Origin: Nocardia flavorosea NBRC 108225
Lineage (GTDB): Bacteria > Actinomycetota > Actinomycetes > Mycobacteriales > Mycobacteriaceae
DNA: 64,000 bases
NCBI RefSeq assembly: GCF_001613385.1
Contig: NZ_BDCG01000017.1
Location: 62,001-126,000, forward strand
Reading direction: 5' to 3'
Shown piece after piece: positions 1 to 8,211 of this stretch (the stretch's first letter is position 1; each line of letters starts with the position of its first letter). Both the position numbers and the translations under genes were made by a program. Below the pieces are notes generated by a model. That model saw nothing but the letters and a program-made list of their open reading frames with translations, did no database searches and was not told the DNA's origin.

Positions 1-54
1 GGCGGCCGGGTCCGCAAGTACCTTCGCGGCATCGTCGACGATCGGCATGCTCAT
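1..54 (-). CDS. N-terminus of a gene leaving the window, possibly a cytochrome P450
   Basis: Only 18 codons lie in the window, reading MSMPIVDDAAKVLADPAA from an ATG at 54. A purine-rich ribosome site (GGAAG) sits about 8 bases upstream on the minus strand, which supports a real start; a second ATG at 48 is an alternative. The phrase DDAAKVLADPAA resembles the first residues of many actinobacterial P450s, where it precedes a helix beginning YADE.R.H, but the diagnostic parts are outside the window, so the family is only a suggestion. It is divergent from the SDR at 212 and would share the promoter region between them. Confidence 0.5.
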   Translation of the reverse strand, partial: MSMPIVDDAAKVLADPAA

Positions 55-149
55 ATGCGGTTCTTCCGTTCCGTATCTTCGTGTTACTCCTGGTCGGACC
101 CGTCGCCCAGGGGCCGGCCCGGCGCGTTGTGCCGCCCACCAGAGTGATT

Positions 150-180
150 TATAGTCAGGCATACTGTCAAGCATTCTATA
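150..180. promoter_or_regulatory. Degenerate triple 12-bp-phased operator (TACNGTA type)
   Basis: Three heptamers begin at 150 (TATAGTC), 162 (TACTGTC) and 174 (TTCTATA), exactly 12 bp apart, in the AT-rich part of the divergent promoter between the partial gene at the left edge and the SDR at 212. Each matches the TACNGTA half-site seen at eight other places in 4-5 of 6 fixed positions. This is the weakest member of the set together with the site at 39425. Confidence 0.4.
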
Positions 181-211
181 AGTCGTACCGGGCATTGGAG
201 CGGTGGTAGTC

Positions 212-997
212 ATGTCCTCTGAACAACGCAAGATCGTCGTCGTCGGCGCCGGATCGGGCATCGGCGCGGAGACCGCCGAGCACTATCACAGGCAGGGCGA
301 TTACGTCCTCGCGGTGAATCTCCGCCCGAGCGACACCCAGGCCTCCCGGCACGAACAGTGCGATCTGCGCGACGCCGCGGCGATCGACGGGCTACTGGAT
401 CGCATCGGCTCGAAATGGGATGCGCTGGCCTACGTCGCGGGCGTGCCCGGCACCGCCCCGGCCCACGATGTGCTCGCGGTGAACTACCTCGGCATGCGAT
501 TGATGGCGGAGGGGATGCTCCCGCGGCTGCGTGAGGGCGGCGCGATCGTCACCGTCGCATCGGTCGCGGCACTCGGTTGGCAGCAGCGACTCGAAGAACT
601 CGCCGGCCTCCTCGACGCGACCGACGCGGAGGCGGTCCGGGCCTGGCAGGACACCCAGGACCCCGCCTATCCGGTGTACAGCACCTCGAAGCAGGCCGCG
701 ATCATCCACGCCAAGCGCCTGGCGCCTGCGGCGTGGCAGAAATACGGGGTGCGGATCAACACGGTGAGCCCCGGGCCCACCGAGACGCCGATCCTCGGCG
801 ATTTCGAGACCAGCATGGGCAAAGATGTCCTCGATATGGTCAAGGCCACGGTGGGACGGCACGCGAGCGTCGACGATATCGTCCCGGTCATCGCCTTCCT
901 GGCTTCGCCGGCAGCGCGCTGGATCAACGGCCAGGACGTGCACGTAGACGGCGGCTTCGTGGCGCCGATGGCGGCGGGCGCGCCCATCCAACTCTGA
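212..997 (+). CDS. SDR oxidoreductase, 3-alpha-hydroxysteroid dehydrogenase/carbonyl reductase-like
   Basis: A 261-residue short-chain dehydrogenase expected to use NAD(P)(H) to interconvert an alcohol and a ketone in the cytoplasm. The nucleotide-binding glycine motif GAGSGIG is at residues 12-18 and the catalytic Tyr156-xxx-Lys160 in VYSTSK, followed by SPGPTETP and a C-terminal DVHVDGG. The short Rossmann half and the extra helical stretch before the catalytic tyrosine (LEELAGLLDATDAEA region) resemble the Comamonas 3-alpha-HSD/carbonyl reductase type rather than FabG. The ATG at 212 is preferred; an in-frame GTG at 203 lies only two bases after the GGAG at 197-200. It stands alone, before the P450 operon. 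The substrate is not known; a steroid or alicyclic alcohol is inferred from family and context. Confidence 0.88.
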   Translation: MSSEQRKIVVVGAGSGIGAETAEHYHRQGDYVLAVNLRPSDTQASRHEQCDLRDAAAIDGLLDRIGSKWDALAYVAGVPGTAPAHDVLAVNYLGMRLMAEGMLPRLREGGAIVTVASVAALGWQQRLEELAGLLDATDAEAVRAWQDTQDPAYPVYSTSKQAAIIHAKRLAPAAWQKYGVRINTVSPGPTETPILGDFETSMGKDVLDMVKATVGRHASVDDIVPVIAFLASPAARWINGQDVHVDGGFVAPMAAGAPIQL

Positions 998-1118
998 TAT
1001 CGGCGCCGGAATGTGCCGCCCGCAGCGAACCCTCGGCAGGCGGCACGTTCCGCACCCATCGCCGACCGATGAGGAAAGCCCTCGCACCACAGGAGATTGC
1101 CGATGCGGATGAAGCCTT

Positions 1119-1139
1119 TTACTGTACGCATTACAGTAA
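1119..1139. promoter_or_regulatory. Perfect 21-bp inverted repeat operator upstream of the P450 operon
   Basis: TTACTGTA (1119-1126), five-base spacer CGCAT, TACAGTAA (1132-1139): a perfect 8-bp inverted repeat. It is the best copy of the half-site TACNGTA found at nine places in the window. It lies about 50 bp before the P450 start, a usual place for a TetR-family repressor. The TetR gene at the end of the same operon (5282) is a candidate ligand, which would make this an autoregulatory site. Confidence 0.75.
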
Positions 1140-1189
1140 GTTGAATAACGTGGATTCCGCAAGGTCCCGACGACGCTAGAGGTGGAGCT

Positions 1190-2401
1190 GTGAACAGCCC
1201 TGTTCAGGACGAATCGACACCGGCCGGGGACGCCCTCGACCTACGTGACCCCTACCCGTACTTCGCCGCCAGGCGCGCCGAGAGCGGGGTTTCGCACGGG
1301 ACGGTGATGGACTATTCGAGAACCCCGGAATCGCTGCGGCCCAAGGACAGCTATTCGGCGTTCTCCTACGACGCGGTCAATGCCGCCCTGCGCAACAGTC
1401 AGGTGTTCAACACCGCGCTCTACGATTCCACGATCGGCGTGTTCATGGGGCCGACCATTCTGGCGATGCACGGCGCCCGGCACAAAGCGCACCGGGGCCT
1501 GGTCTCGGCGGCGTTCAAACCGCAATCGCTGCTCACCTGGGAGCCCGAAATCGTGCGGCCGATCTGCGACGCGCTCATCGACGAATTCACCGAACGCGGC
1601 AATGCCGATCTGGTCCGCGAGTTCACCTTCGAATTCCCGACCCGTGTGATCGCCCGGCTCCTCGGCCTGCCCGAGGAGGATCTGCCGTTCTTCCGCAAGG
1701 CGGCGGTGGCAATCATCAGCTACGCCGGGAACGTGGGGCGCGCACTGGAGGCGTCGAAGGACCTGCAGGAGTATTTCCTCGGACATATCGAACAGCGCCG
1801 CAGCAATCCCACCGGCGATATCATCAGCGATCTGGTGACCGCCGAGATCGACGGCGAGAAACTCACCGACGAGGCGATCTACTCGTTCCTGCGACTGTTG
1901 CTGCCGGCCGGCCTGGAAACCACCTACCGGTCTTCCGGCAATCTGCTCTACCTGCTGCTGAAGCATCCGGACCAGTTCGCGGCCGTGCAGGCCGATCGCC
2001 GCCTGCTCACCCCGGCGATCGAGGAGGGGCTGCGCTACGAAACCCCGCTCACCCTGGTGCAACGGTATGTCACCGAGGACACCGAACTCGACGGCGTCGC
2101 GATCCCCCGAGGCGCGGTGCTGGACCTGTGCCTGGGGTCGGCCAACCGGGACGAGAACCGCTGGGAGCGCCCGGAGGAATTCGATATCCACCGCCGCCGC
2201 ATCCCGCACATCAGTTTCACCGCGGGCGGCCATACCTGCCTCGGCCTGCACCTGGCGCGGATGGAGACCCGGGTCGCGCTGGACCGCCTGCTCACCCGCC
2301 TGACCGGATTCGAACTGAAAGATGAGGGCGATCCGCATATCTTCGGCCAGCCGTTCCGTTCGCCCAATGTGCTTCCGGTGACCTTCGATGTCGTCGCCTG
2401 A
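1190..2401 (+). CDS. Cytochrome P450 monooxygenase
   Basis: A 403-residue soluble bacterial P450 that would hydroxylate a hydrophobic substrate using O2 and electrons from a ferredoxin/reductase pair; neither partner is visible nearby. The I-helix oxygen-activation motif is PAGLETT, the K-helix ExxR is in EEGLRYETP, and the heme loop reads FTAGGHTCLG with the thiolate Cys350; Thr replaces the usual glycine at the second position of the FGxGxHxCxG signature. Length is normal. The GTG at 1190 has a strong GAGGTGGAG just upstream. It is the first gene of an operon with SDR, CoA-transferase, crotonase and TetR genes, downstream of the perfect operator at 1119-1139. The exact CYP family cannot be set from the sequence alone. 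Confidence 0.93.
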   Translation: MNSPVQDESTPAGDALDLRDPYPYFAARRAESGVSHGTVMDYSRTPESLRPKDSYSAFSYDAVNAALRNSQVFNTALYDSTIGVFMGPTILAMHGARHKAHRGLVSAAFKPQSLLTWEPEIVRPICDALIDEFTERGNADLVREFTFEFPTRVIARLLGLPEEDLPFFRKAAVAIISYAGNVGRALEASKDLQEYFLGHIEQRRSNPTGDIISDLVTAEIDGEKLTDEAIYSFLRLLLPAGLETTYRSSGNLLYLLLKHPDQFAAVQADRRLLTPAIEEGLRYETPLTLVQRYVTEDTELDGVAIPRGAVLDLCLGSANRDENRWERPEEFDIHRRRIPHISFTAGGHTCLGLHLARMETRVALDRLLTRLTGFELKDEGDPHIFGQPFRSPNVLPVTFDVVA

Positions 2402-2426
2402 GCCACGGCCCGGGAAGGAGCCCACC

Positions 2427-3191
2427 ATGGCCGGCCGGTACCTGTTCGACCTGTCGGGGCGCTCGGCGCTGGTCACCGGCGCCGCCGGGGGCATCGGTGC
2501 CGCGGTCGCCGCGGCACTGGCCGCCCACGGCGCGGCGGTGCTCGTCACCGATATCGATCCGGCGGCCGCCGCGGTCACCGCGGAGAAGATCACCGCGGAC
2601 GGCGGGCGCGCGGTCGCCGCGGATCTCGATGTCCGGGATCCCGCAGCTGCTGCCGCCGCGGCCGCTGCCGCCGCCGAACTCGCCGGTGGAACAGTGCATA
2701 TCGTGGTCAACAACGCCGGGGTGACCGAACCCGCGATGTTCGCGAACACCACCGAGGAATCGGTGCTGAAGATGCTCGATATCCACCTCTTGGGGGCTTT
2801 CCGCTGCGCGCGCGCCGCGCTGGACTATCTGCCCACCGACGGCACCGGCCGGATCATCAACGTCACCTCGTCGGCCGGGCTGGTCGGCACACTCGGACAG
2901 GTGAACTACTCGGCCGCCAAATCCGGGATCGTGGGCATGACGAAATCACTGGCCAAGGAACTGGCCCGTAAACAGATCACGGTCAATGCGCTCGCCCCGG
3001 CCGCCGCGACGCCGATGACCGCCACCATCCGCACCGACCCGAAGTTCGCCGAACAGACGCTGGCCCGCATTCCCATGCGGCGCTGGGCCGAACCCGAAGA
3101 GGTTGCCGGAGCGTTCGTCTTCCTCGCCTCCGACGCCGCCTCCTTCGTGACCGGTCAGATCCTGCCGGTCGACGGCGGCCTGGTGATGTGA
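2427..3191 (+). CDS. SDR family oxidoreductase (FabG-like)
   Basis: A 254-residue classical SDR. The cofactor motif TGAAGGIG is at residues 17-24, NNAG follows strand 4, and the catalytic Tyr161-xxx-Lys165 sits in YSAAKSG; the end reads TGQILPVDGG, typical of tetrameric FabG-like enzymes. The ATG at 2427 is chosen because GAAGGAG lies 6-7 bases before it; an upstream ATG at 2388 overlaps the P450 end and has no such site. The stop shares bases with the ATG of the CoA-transferase (TGATG), indicating translational coupling. It probably oxidises the alcohol formed by the P450 or a 3-hydroxyacyl-CoA; the substrate is inferred, not seen. Confidence 0.9.
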   Translation: MAGRYLFDLSGRSALVTGAAGGIGAAVAAALAAHGAAVLVTDIDPAAAAVTAEKITADGGRAVAADLDVRDPAAAAAAAAAAAELAGGTVHIVVNNAGVTEPAMFANTTEESVLKMLDIHLLGAFRCARAALDYLPTDGTGRIINVTSSAGLVGTLGQVNYSAAKSGIVGMTKSLAKELARKQITVNALAPAAATPMTATIRTDPKFAEQTLARIPMRRWAEPEEVAGAFVFLASDAASFVTGQILPVDGGLVM

Positions 3192-4460
3192 TGGCGGCGG
3201 AGTCCGTTCCCGGTCCGCTCAGCGGGGTCACCGTCGTATCGCTGGAACAAGCGGTATCCGCCCCGATGTGCACCCGGATCCTTGCCGATTTCGGGGCGCG
3301 GGCGATCAAGGTCGAGAATCCGCGCGGTGGCGATTTCGCCCGCGAATACGACCAGGTGGTGCACGGGCTCGCCGCGCATTTCGTCTGGGCCAATCGCGGC
3401 AAGGAATCGGTCGCGTTGAACCTCAAGGACCCCGAGGGCGCCGGCGCCCTGCATCGCCTGCTCGACAGCGCGGATGTGTTCGTTTCCAATCTCGCGCCCG
3501 GGGCGGTCACCGCGCTCGGCTTCGGCACAGAAGAGCTGGCCGCCCGGCATCCGGGCCTGATCTCGATCTCGATCGACGGCTACGGCACAGGCGGCACACT
3601 CTCCCATAAGCGGGCCTACGACCTGCTGGTACAAGCCGAATCCGGGGCCTGCGCGGTCACCGGCACGCCCGGCTCGCCCGCCAAGCCCGGCCCGCCGATC
3701 GCCGATGTCTCGACGGGGATCTACGCGGCGCTGGCGATCGTGACGATGCTCTACGCCCGCGACACTCCCGGCCGGGCGGCCCCCGGCCCCACCTCCGCCT
3801 CGGTGAGCTTGTTCGACACGATGGCGGAGCTGATGGGCTATGCGCTGACCTGGTCTCGCCACACCGGAGTCGACCAGGAACCGATCGGGATGGGATCACC
3901 GGCGGTCGCGCCCTATGGTGCGTACCCCACCCGCGACGGGCAGATCGTGGTCCTCGGCACGACCAACGACCGGGAATGGCAACGCCTGGCCGGCGAGCTG
4001 CTCGCCCGTCCCGATCTTGCCCGTGACCCCCGGTTCGCGTCGAACGCCGGCCGGGTCGAACACCGGCCGGGTCGAACACCGCGCGGAGCTCGACGCGGCG
4101 ATCGCGCAGTGGTGCGCCGGTCACGATCTGGACATCATCCAGCAGCAGGCGGACGCGGCCGGTATCGGCAACGCCCGGTACAACACCCCGACCGAAGTCC
4201 TCGCCCATCTCCATCTGACGCAGCGGCAGCGTTGGCGTCCCGTCGAGACGCCCGCCGGTCCGGTGACCGCACTGCTGCCGCCGCCGATCCTCGCCGGCTA
4301 CGACCCGCCGATGGGCGCGATCCCCGCACTCGGCCGGCACACCGACACGGTGCTGGCCGAAGCCGGATTCGACACCGGCACCCTCGCCGCACTGCGCGGT
4401 CGAGGCGCGATAGGCCCCGCGGTTCCCGCCGGGGCGGTAGTGGAAAGGACCGTATCGTGA
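3191..4460 (+). pseudogene. Family III (CaiB/BaiF) CoA-transferase, frameshifted by a 16-bp tandem duplication
   Basis: The N-terminal part matches family III CoA-transferases or acyl-CoA racemases: GVTVVSLEQAVSAP, ADFGARAIKVENP and the predicted nucleophile Asp172 in PIADVSTG. These enzymes move CoA from an acyl-CoA to a free acid, or epimerise 2-methylacyl-CoA. The reading frame is lost at 4049-4080, where a 16-base unit is present twice; the normal C-terminal part (AELDAAIAQWCAGHDLDI to the TGA at 4460) continues in the +1 frame. With one copy removed the gene would code for 417 residues, a normal length. Its start overlaps the SDR stop and its stop overlaps the GTG of the next crotonase, so only this duplication breaks an otherwise tight operon. 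It could be a true inactivation, a reversible contingency change, or an assembly error. Confidence 0.85.
4049..4080 (+). repeat. Perfect 16-bp tandem duplication
   Basis: The unit GGCCGGGTCGAACACC occurs at 4049-4064 and again at 4065-4080. Because 16 is not a multiple of three, the second copy shifts the CoA-transferase frame by one base. Confidence 0.95.
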
Positions 4461-5254
4461 CCGATGAGCCTGTTCTGCTCAGCCACCAGACAGGGCGCGT
4501 GCGAACGCTGACGTTCAACCGGCCGCACCGCAAGAACGCGATCACCCGCGCGATGTGGTCCGCCCTGCGCGACGAACTTCGTGACGTCACCTACGGCGGC
4601 GAGGTGGGTGCGGTCGTCCTCACCGGTGCGGGCGGATCCTTCTGTTCCGGCGCCGATATCGCGGACGCCTCCGGGATGGACGAGTTCCCCGATCCCGCCA
4701 CGGAGATCCGCGCGATCAACGAGGCGGTGCTGCAGTTGCACGACCTGCCGGTGCCGTCGATCGCGAAGGTGCGCGGTGTCGCGGTCGGCGCCGGCTGGAA
4801 TCTCGCGCTCGGCTGCGATTTCGTGGCCGCCACCCCGGATACGAGGTTCTGCCAGATCTTCACCCGCCGGGCCCTCTCGCTGGACTGCGGCGGCTCCTGG
4901 CTGCTGCCCAAATTGATCGGGCTGCAGCAGGCCAAGCGGCTCGCGATGTTCGCCGACACCATCGATGCCGCGGAGGCTCGGTCGCTCGGCCTGGTCACCT
5001 GGGTCCAGCCCGAGGACAGCATCGACGATTTCGTCGCCGACGCGGCTGCCCGGCTGGCCGCCGGACCGCCCACCGCACTCGCGCAAACCAAGTCCCTGCT
5101 GAACGACGGCGCCGACCGCACCATGCGCGAAGCGCTACTCGGCGAAGGTCACGCCCAGCGAATCAACTTGACCTGCCCCGATGTCCTCGAGGCGTTCGCG
5201 GCGTTCAGCGAGAAACGCGATCCGGTGTACACCACGCCCGGTGCGAGTGCGTGA
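4457..5254 (+). CDS. Enoyl-CoA hydratase/isomerase (crotonase) family protein
   Basis: A 265-residue crotonase-fold protein, likely hydrating, isomerising or otherwise processing an enoyl-CoA. Visible motifs are FNRPHRKNAI near the start, the oxyanion-hole region SGADIAD, and GVAVGAGWNLALGCDF. At the place of the second catalytic acid the sequence is RALSLDCGGSW, with Asp instead of the usual Glu, so the reaction may be isomerase-like rather than classical hydration. The GTG start at 4457 overlaps the previous stop (GTGA) and has AAAGGA upstream. The same stretch reads in frame with the first half of the CoA-transferase because of the upstream duplication, which makes an artificial 688-codon open frame. 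Confidence 0.88.
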   Translation: MTDEPVLLSHQTGRVRTLTFNRPHRKNAITRAMWSALRDELRDVTYGGEVGAVVLTGAGGSFCSGADIADASGMDEFPDPATEIRAINEAVLQLHDLPVPSIAKVRGVAVGAGWNLALGCDFVAATPDTRFCQIFTRRALSLDCGGSWLLPKLIGLQQAKRLAMFADTIDAAEARSLGLVTWVQPEDSIDDFVADAAARLAAGPPTALAQTKSLLNDGADRTMREALLGEGHAQRINLTCPDVLEAFAAFSEKRDPVYTTPGASA

Positions 5255-5281
5255 CCCGCAACGAAGAAATGAGGTGCCACT

Positions 5282-5986
5282 GTGAACAGGAGAGCGACCG
5301 GTGTGAAGCGCCGGCGGCGGGAGCGTGGCTCGCTGAATCCGGAGGACATCATCGACGGTGCCTTCGAACTCGCCGAGCAGGTCTCGATCGACGGGTTGAG
5401 CATGCCGATGCTCGGTAAGCACCTCGATGTGGGAGTCACCAGTATCTACTGGTACTTCCGTAAGAAGGACGATCTGCTCAACGCCATGACCGACCGCGCG
5501 CTGAGTCGGCACGTCTTCGACACCCCATTCATCGACCCCGCCGACTGGCGCGACTCGCTGACCCACCACGCCCGCACCATGCGCTACGCCTTCCTCGGGA
5601 ACCCGATCCTGTGCGATCTGGTCCTCATCCGCTCCTCGCTCAGCGCACCCGCCGCCCGCCTCGGCGCCCGCGGTATGGAGCGCGCCGTGGCGGCCCTGGT
5701 CGAGGCCGGGCTGACCGTCGATCAGGCATTCGACACCTATTCAGCGGTGAACCTGCACATCCGGGGTTCGGTGGTCCTGCAACGGCTGTACGACAAGAAC
5801 TCCGAACTAGGCGATTCGGCCCGCGCCTACTACGAAGAGATCCGGATCGACCCGGAGAAGACCCCGCTGCTCTCCCAGGCGATGTCGAAGGGCCGGAAAT
5901 CGGGTGCACCGGACGAGCACAATTTCGAATACGGCCTACAGTGCATTCTCGACAACGTGAGCCGGCTGATCGACGCCAATCGCTAG
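5282..5986 (+). CDS. TetR-family transcriptional regulator
   Basis: A 234-residue regulator with an N-terminal TetR helix-turn-helix (about residues 20-66; VTSIYWYFRKKDDLL is the recognition helix region) preceded by an arginine/lysine-rich tail (KRRRRERG). The C-terminal ligand-binding half is variable, as usual. GTG at 5282 follows GAGGTG. It is the last gene of the P450 operon, 27 bases after the crotonase, so it is probably made together with the enzymes. Given the perfect 21-bp palindrome before the operon and similar sites across the catabolic region, it is the best candidate in the window for the repressor of that regulon; this is inference from position. Confidence 0.9.
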   Translation: MNRRATGVKRRRRERGSLNPEDIIDGAFELAEQVSIDGLSMPMLGKHLDVGVTSIYWYFRKKDDLLNAMTDRALSRHVFDTPFIDPADWRDSLTHHARTMRYAFLGNPILCDLVLIRSSLSAPAARLGARGMERAVAALVEAGLTVDQAFDTYSAVNLHIRGSVVLQRLYDKNSELGDSARAYYEEIRIDPEKTPLLSQAMSKGRKSGAPDEHNFEYGLQCILDNVSRLIDANR

Positions 5987-6099
5987 ACGCTGGAGCCTTC
6001 GCGGGCGGCGAGCTCCCGGCCGGTGACCCCGGCGTCGCGGCGGATTTCCCGAAGCCGCTGGCCGAGAGATTCCCTGGCGTCCTGGACAGAGTCGGTCAC
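5983..6099 (-). pseudogene. Truncated XRE-type helix-turn-helix regulator (N-terminal fragment)
   Basis: A 38-codon frame from GTG 6099 reads VTDSVQDARESLGQRLREI then RRDAGVTGRELAAREG, the start of XRE regulators that usually continue for about 280 residues with a DUF5753 domain. It ends at a TAG only a few codons into the HTH. Its GTG overlaps the stop of the DUF6879 gene (GTGA), the usual coupled arrangement of these two genes in Nocardia and Streptomyces. The break lies beside the stop of the TetR gene, so it marks one edge of a rearrangement. Confidence 0.6.
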
Positions 6100-6632
6100 T
6101 GCCGGGCGTTCACCGCGGCCACATAGTCGGTGAACGGTGTCGCCAACCGCCACAACCGGTCTCGGGTGGCACGGCAGTAAGCGACGATACCCGGGTCCGC
6201 GGTCACTGCTGCGCCCGCCGGTTTACCGGCGTCGTCGACCAGGTTGAACCCCACCCGGTCATCGTCGAACAGCCACCAGTCGTCAGCCGGCACGTCCTCA
6301 ACCAGATGCCGCGGCGCGTACCGGATGTCCTCGCCGGCGTCTACGCTCGAACCGGCTACCGTCAGCAGCCAATGGTGATACCCCGACAGTGGTTCCGTGA
6401 TCACCCTGACCCGCCTCATCAGCACGCCGCGGGCCGTCAATGTCTCGACGAGTTCGATCCAGTCGCTTTTGTCATAGCGGTCGGTTTCGGGTTCCAGTTC
6501 GCCGTTCAGGTAGCGGCGCAGCGGTTCCGACTCTTCCGGTTCGGCGTAGCAATCCCGCACTTCGAGATGGAACGCAGACCGTCGCGCTCCTTCCAAGAGT
6601 TCGAACCAGTCGTCATCCGAGCGGAGTTCCAC
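6096..6632 (-). CDS. DUF6879 family protein
   Basis: A 178-residue protein recognised by family phrases: FHLEVRDCYAEPEESEPLRR, RRVRVITEPLSGYHHW, GEDIRYAPRH and WWLFDDDRVG. DUF6879 proteins are common in actinobacteria next to XRE/DUF5753 regulators; their biochemical role is not established. The GTG at 6632 has GAAAGGAC about 10 bases upstream and overlaps the end of the preceding small gene. Its stop overlaps the start of the truncated XRE gene. No signal peptide or membrane segment is seen. Confidence 0.85.
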   Translation of the reverse strand: MELRSDDDWFELLEGARRSAFHLEVRDCYAEPEESEPLRRYLNGELEPETDRYDKSDWIELVETLTARGVLMRRVRVITEPLSGYHHWLLTVAGSSVDAGEDIRYAPRHLVEDVPADDWWLFDDDRVGFNLVDDAGKPAGAAVTADPGIVAYCRATRDRLWRLATPFTDYVAAVNARQ

Positions 6633-6801
6633 CGTAGTAAGTCCTTTCAGCCCTCGGTACTTCGATGGCTGTCTCGTTGTCCTCCAGGATCAGCTTGTCC
6701 AGGACTGCACCCTCGACTATCGGGCGGCCGGACAGCCGGAATGTGCGTCGAGCCCTGTCGGCGATCTCGCTGTCGTCCAATGGTGCCGGAAGTTCAGTCA
6801 T
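6613..6801 (-). CDS. Small hypothetical protein upstream of DUF6879 gene
   Basis: A 62-residue frame (MTELPAPLDDSEIADRARR..., ending AERTYYGGTPLG) with actinobacterial codon use. The ATG at 6801 is favoured; a GTG at 6831 gives a longer form. It overlaps the DUF6879 gene by 20 bases, so the pair is likely co-translated. No family is recognised. Confidence 0.5.
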   Translation of the reverse strand: MTELPAPLDDSEIADRARRTFRLSGRPIVEGAVLDKLILEDNETAIEVPRAERTYYGGTPLG

Positions 6802-6897
6802 TCGCCGGACCCACGAGAGCGCACAGCTCACGTTTGATGCGGCAGGAAAGCGCTAGAGGTTGTGCTGGCGTCGGGAGGCTGTTGTGGCTGCGCTGCG

Positions 6898-6984
6898 CTA
6901 CCGGCGGTTCACCGGCCAGAACACCGACCACACGATCACTGCGACCGGCAGCCCGATCACCACCGCCAAGCCGAGCATTGTCAC
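6898..6984 (-). CDS. Very small single-span membrane protein
   Basis: A 28-residue frame from GTG 6984, which overlaps the stop of the preceding gene (GTGA). It is one hydrophobic segment (MLGLAVVIGLPVAVIVWSVF) followed by a short basic end (WPVNRR), as in small bitopic peptides. Coupling and composition support it, but there is no homology that can be judged by eye. Confidence 0.4.
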   Translation of the reverse strand: MTMLGLAVVIGLPVAVIVWSVFWPVNRR

Positions 6985-7280
6985 CGCGCAGTCCCGGCCG
7001 CGTACCACCGGGCGAACGACAACCGGGGTAGGACCGTCTCCACGTCGGCCACATTCATCACCCGGTTCAGTTCGAGCGCGCCGAGGTGCTCCGGCGCGGG
7101 CAGTATCACCGTGTCGACCCCGGCGTTGCGCACCTGGTCCACGACCGAGAGCACTGAACGCACATCGGACCAGATGATTCGGTAGCCGAGACGGTCGGCC
7201 AATCGCCGGACCTGCGCCCGGTCCCAATCGGGCGCGGTACTCACGTCGTCATCTACCCATCCGAATGCTGTCGGCCGCAT
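6981..7280 (-). CDS. Hypothetical cytoplasmic protein (99 aa)
   Basis: Begins MRPTAFGWVDDDVS after AAGGGAAG on the minus strand. The body (RRLADRLGYRIIWSDVRSV, GVDTVILPAPEHLGALELN) has the alternating pattern of a small alpha/beta fold, somewhat like the start of serine-recombinase catalytic domains that judge a chosen site, but the catalytic serine region is absent. Such proteins recur in Nocardia accessory regions beside regulators. Function unknown. It is followed by the overlapping 28-residue membrane protein. Confidence 0.7.
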   Translation of the reverse strand: MRPTAFGWVDDDVSTAPDWDRAQVRRLADRLGYRIIWSDVRSVLSVVDQVRNAGVDTVILPAPEHLGALELNRVMNVADVETVLPRLSFARWYAAGTAR

Positions 7281-7447
7281 CGTCTTCCCTTCGGTTCACA
7301 TCGTTGGCAGACTCCCCGTGGCGCGGCGCCGACACACACCACGGGGGTCGCGAATCAACGTATGGACACTGGACGGACACCTGAACTACGTCCGGGACGT
7401 TTCTTCGGACACTTCAAACCATCTGAATGTCCCGGTATGGTTCGGGC

Positions 7448-8211
7448 ATGAGCCAGCGCCTCGAATCGGCAATGCTTCGGGACAGATGGATTCGGCCACA
7501 CTCGCCGCCGCGGTCGGCGTGGACGCCAAGACCGTGAATCGGTGGTTGGCCGGGCGGGTGCCGCACAAGCGGACCAGGGCCGACGTTGCCCGTGTGCTGC
7601 ACGAATCCGAGTCCACCCTGTGGCCCCGGACTCGGCCGGACCTCAGCGCGGGAGCACCTGCTACAGCCGAGGTCGTAGCCGCTTACGCGCACCGTGCCGA
7701 TATCCCGAACGACGTCTGGATCTCCCTGCTGACGAGCGCAACTCAGCGGATAGACATCATCGGATACGCCTATCCGTTCGTACTCGAATTGATGCCGGAT
7801 GCCTCCGACCTGATCGCCGGCAAGTGCCGCAACGGTGCCACTGTCCGACTCGCGTTCGCCGATCCGGATTGTCCCCATGTCGCGGAACGCGATGCGCTCG
7901 AACAGATGCAGGGGACGCTACCCGGACGCATCCGGAATGCGCTGAGTATGCTCGGCCCGCTCGCCACAGCGCCGGGATGCCGGATCGGATTGCACACCAC
8001 GCACCTGTACAACTCGGTTTTCAGGTTCGACGACCAGATGATCGTGACCCCCTACCTGGTCCGGGCCCGTGGCTACCAGCACCCAGCGCTGCATCTGCGC
8101 AAACTGTCTCCCCACGGTATGTTCGCCTCGTTCGAAGACCAAACCGAACAGATCTGGGGAGCAGTGACCCCGTACCTGCAAGAGGTAGGCTCCGATGGCA
8201 TCACGGCGTGA
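7448..8211 (+). CDS. XRE-type regulator with DUF5919-like domain; possible frameshift near the start
   Basis: The N-terminal HTH (LAAAVGVDAKTVNRWLAGRVPHKR, quoted here in two parts as LAAAVGVDAKTV and NRWLAGRVPHKR) is followed by LWP and a C-terminal domain (IDIIGYAYPFVLELMPDAS, VRLAFADPDCPHVAERD, RIGLHTTHLYNSVFRFDD) that matches DUF5919-like regulators. ATG 7448 starts MSQRLESAMLRDR, exactly the usual N-terminus of this family, but it is in another frame from MDSATLAAAV beginning at 7486; one missing base near 7485 would join them. If there is no error, ATG 7486 is the start. These genes are commonly paired with a Nudix gene, as here (17-base overlap). Confidence 0.75.

Noticed and set aside
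1241..2752. 503-codon open frame on the minus strand
   Set aside because: It is antisense to the P450 and SDR genes, has Ala/Arg/Gly-rich composition typical of GC-rich shadow frames and no family motif.
3188..5254. 688-codon fused CoA-transferase/crotonase
   Set aside because: The fusion is an artefact of the 16-bp duplication: the middle 130 codons are out-of-frame Arg/Pro/Gly sequence, and both genes have their own normal boundaries.
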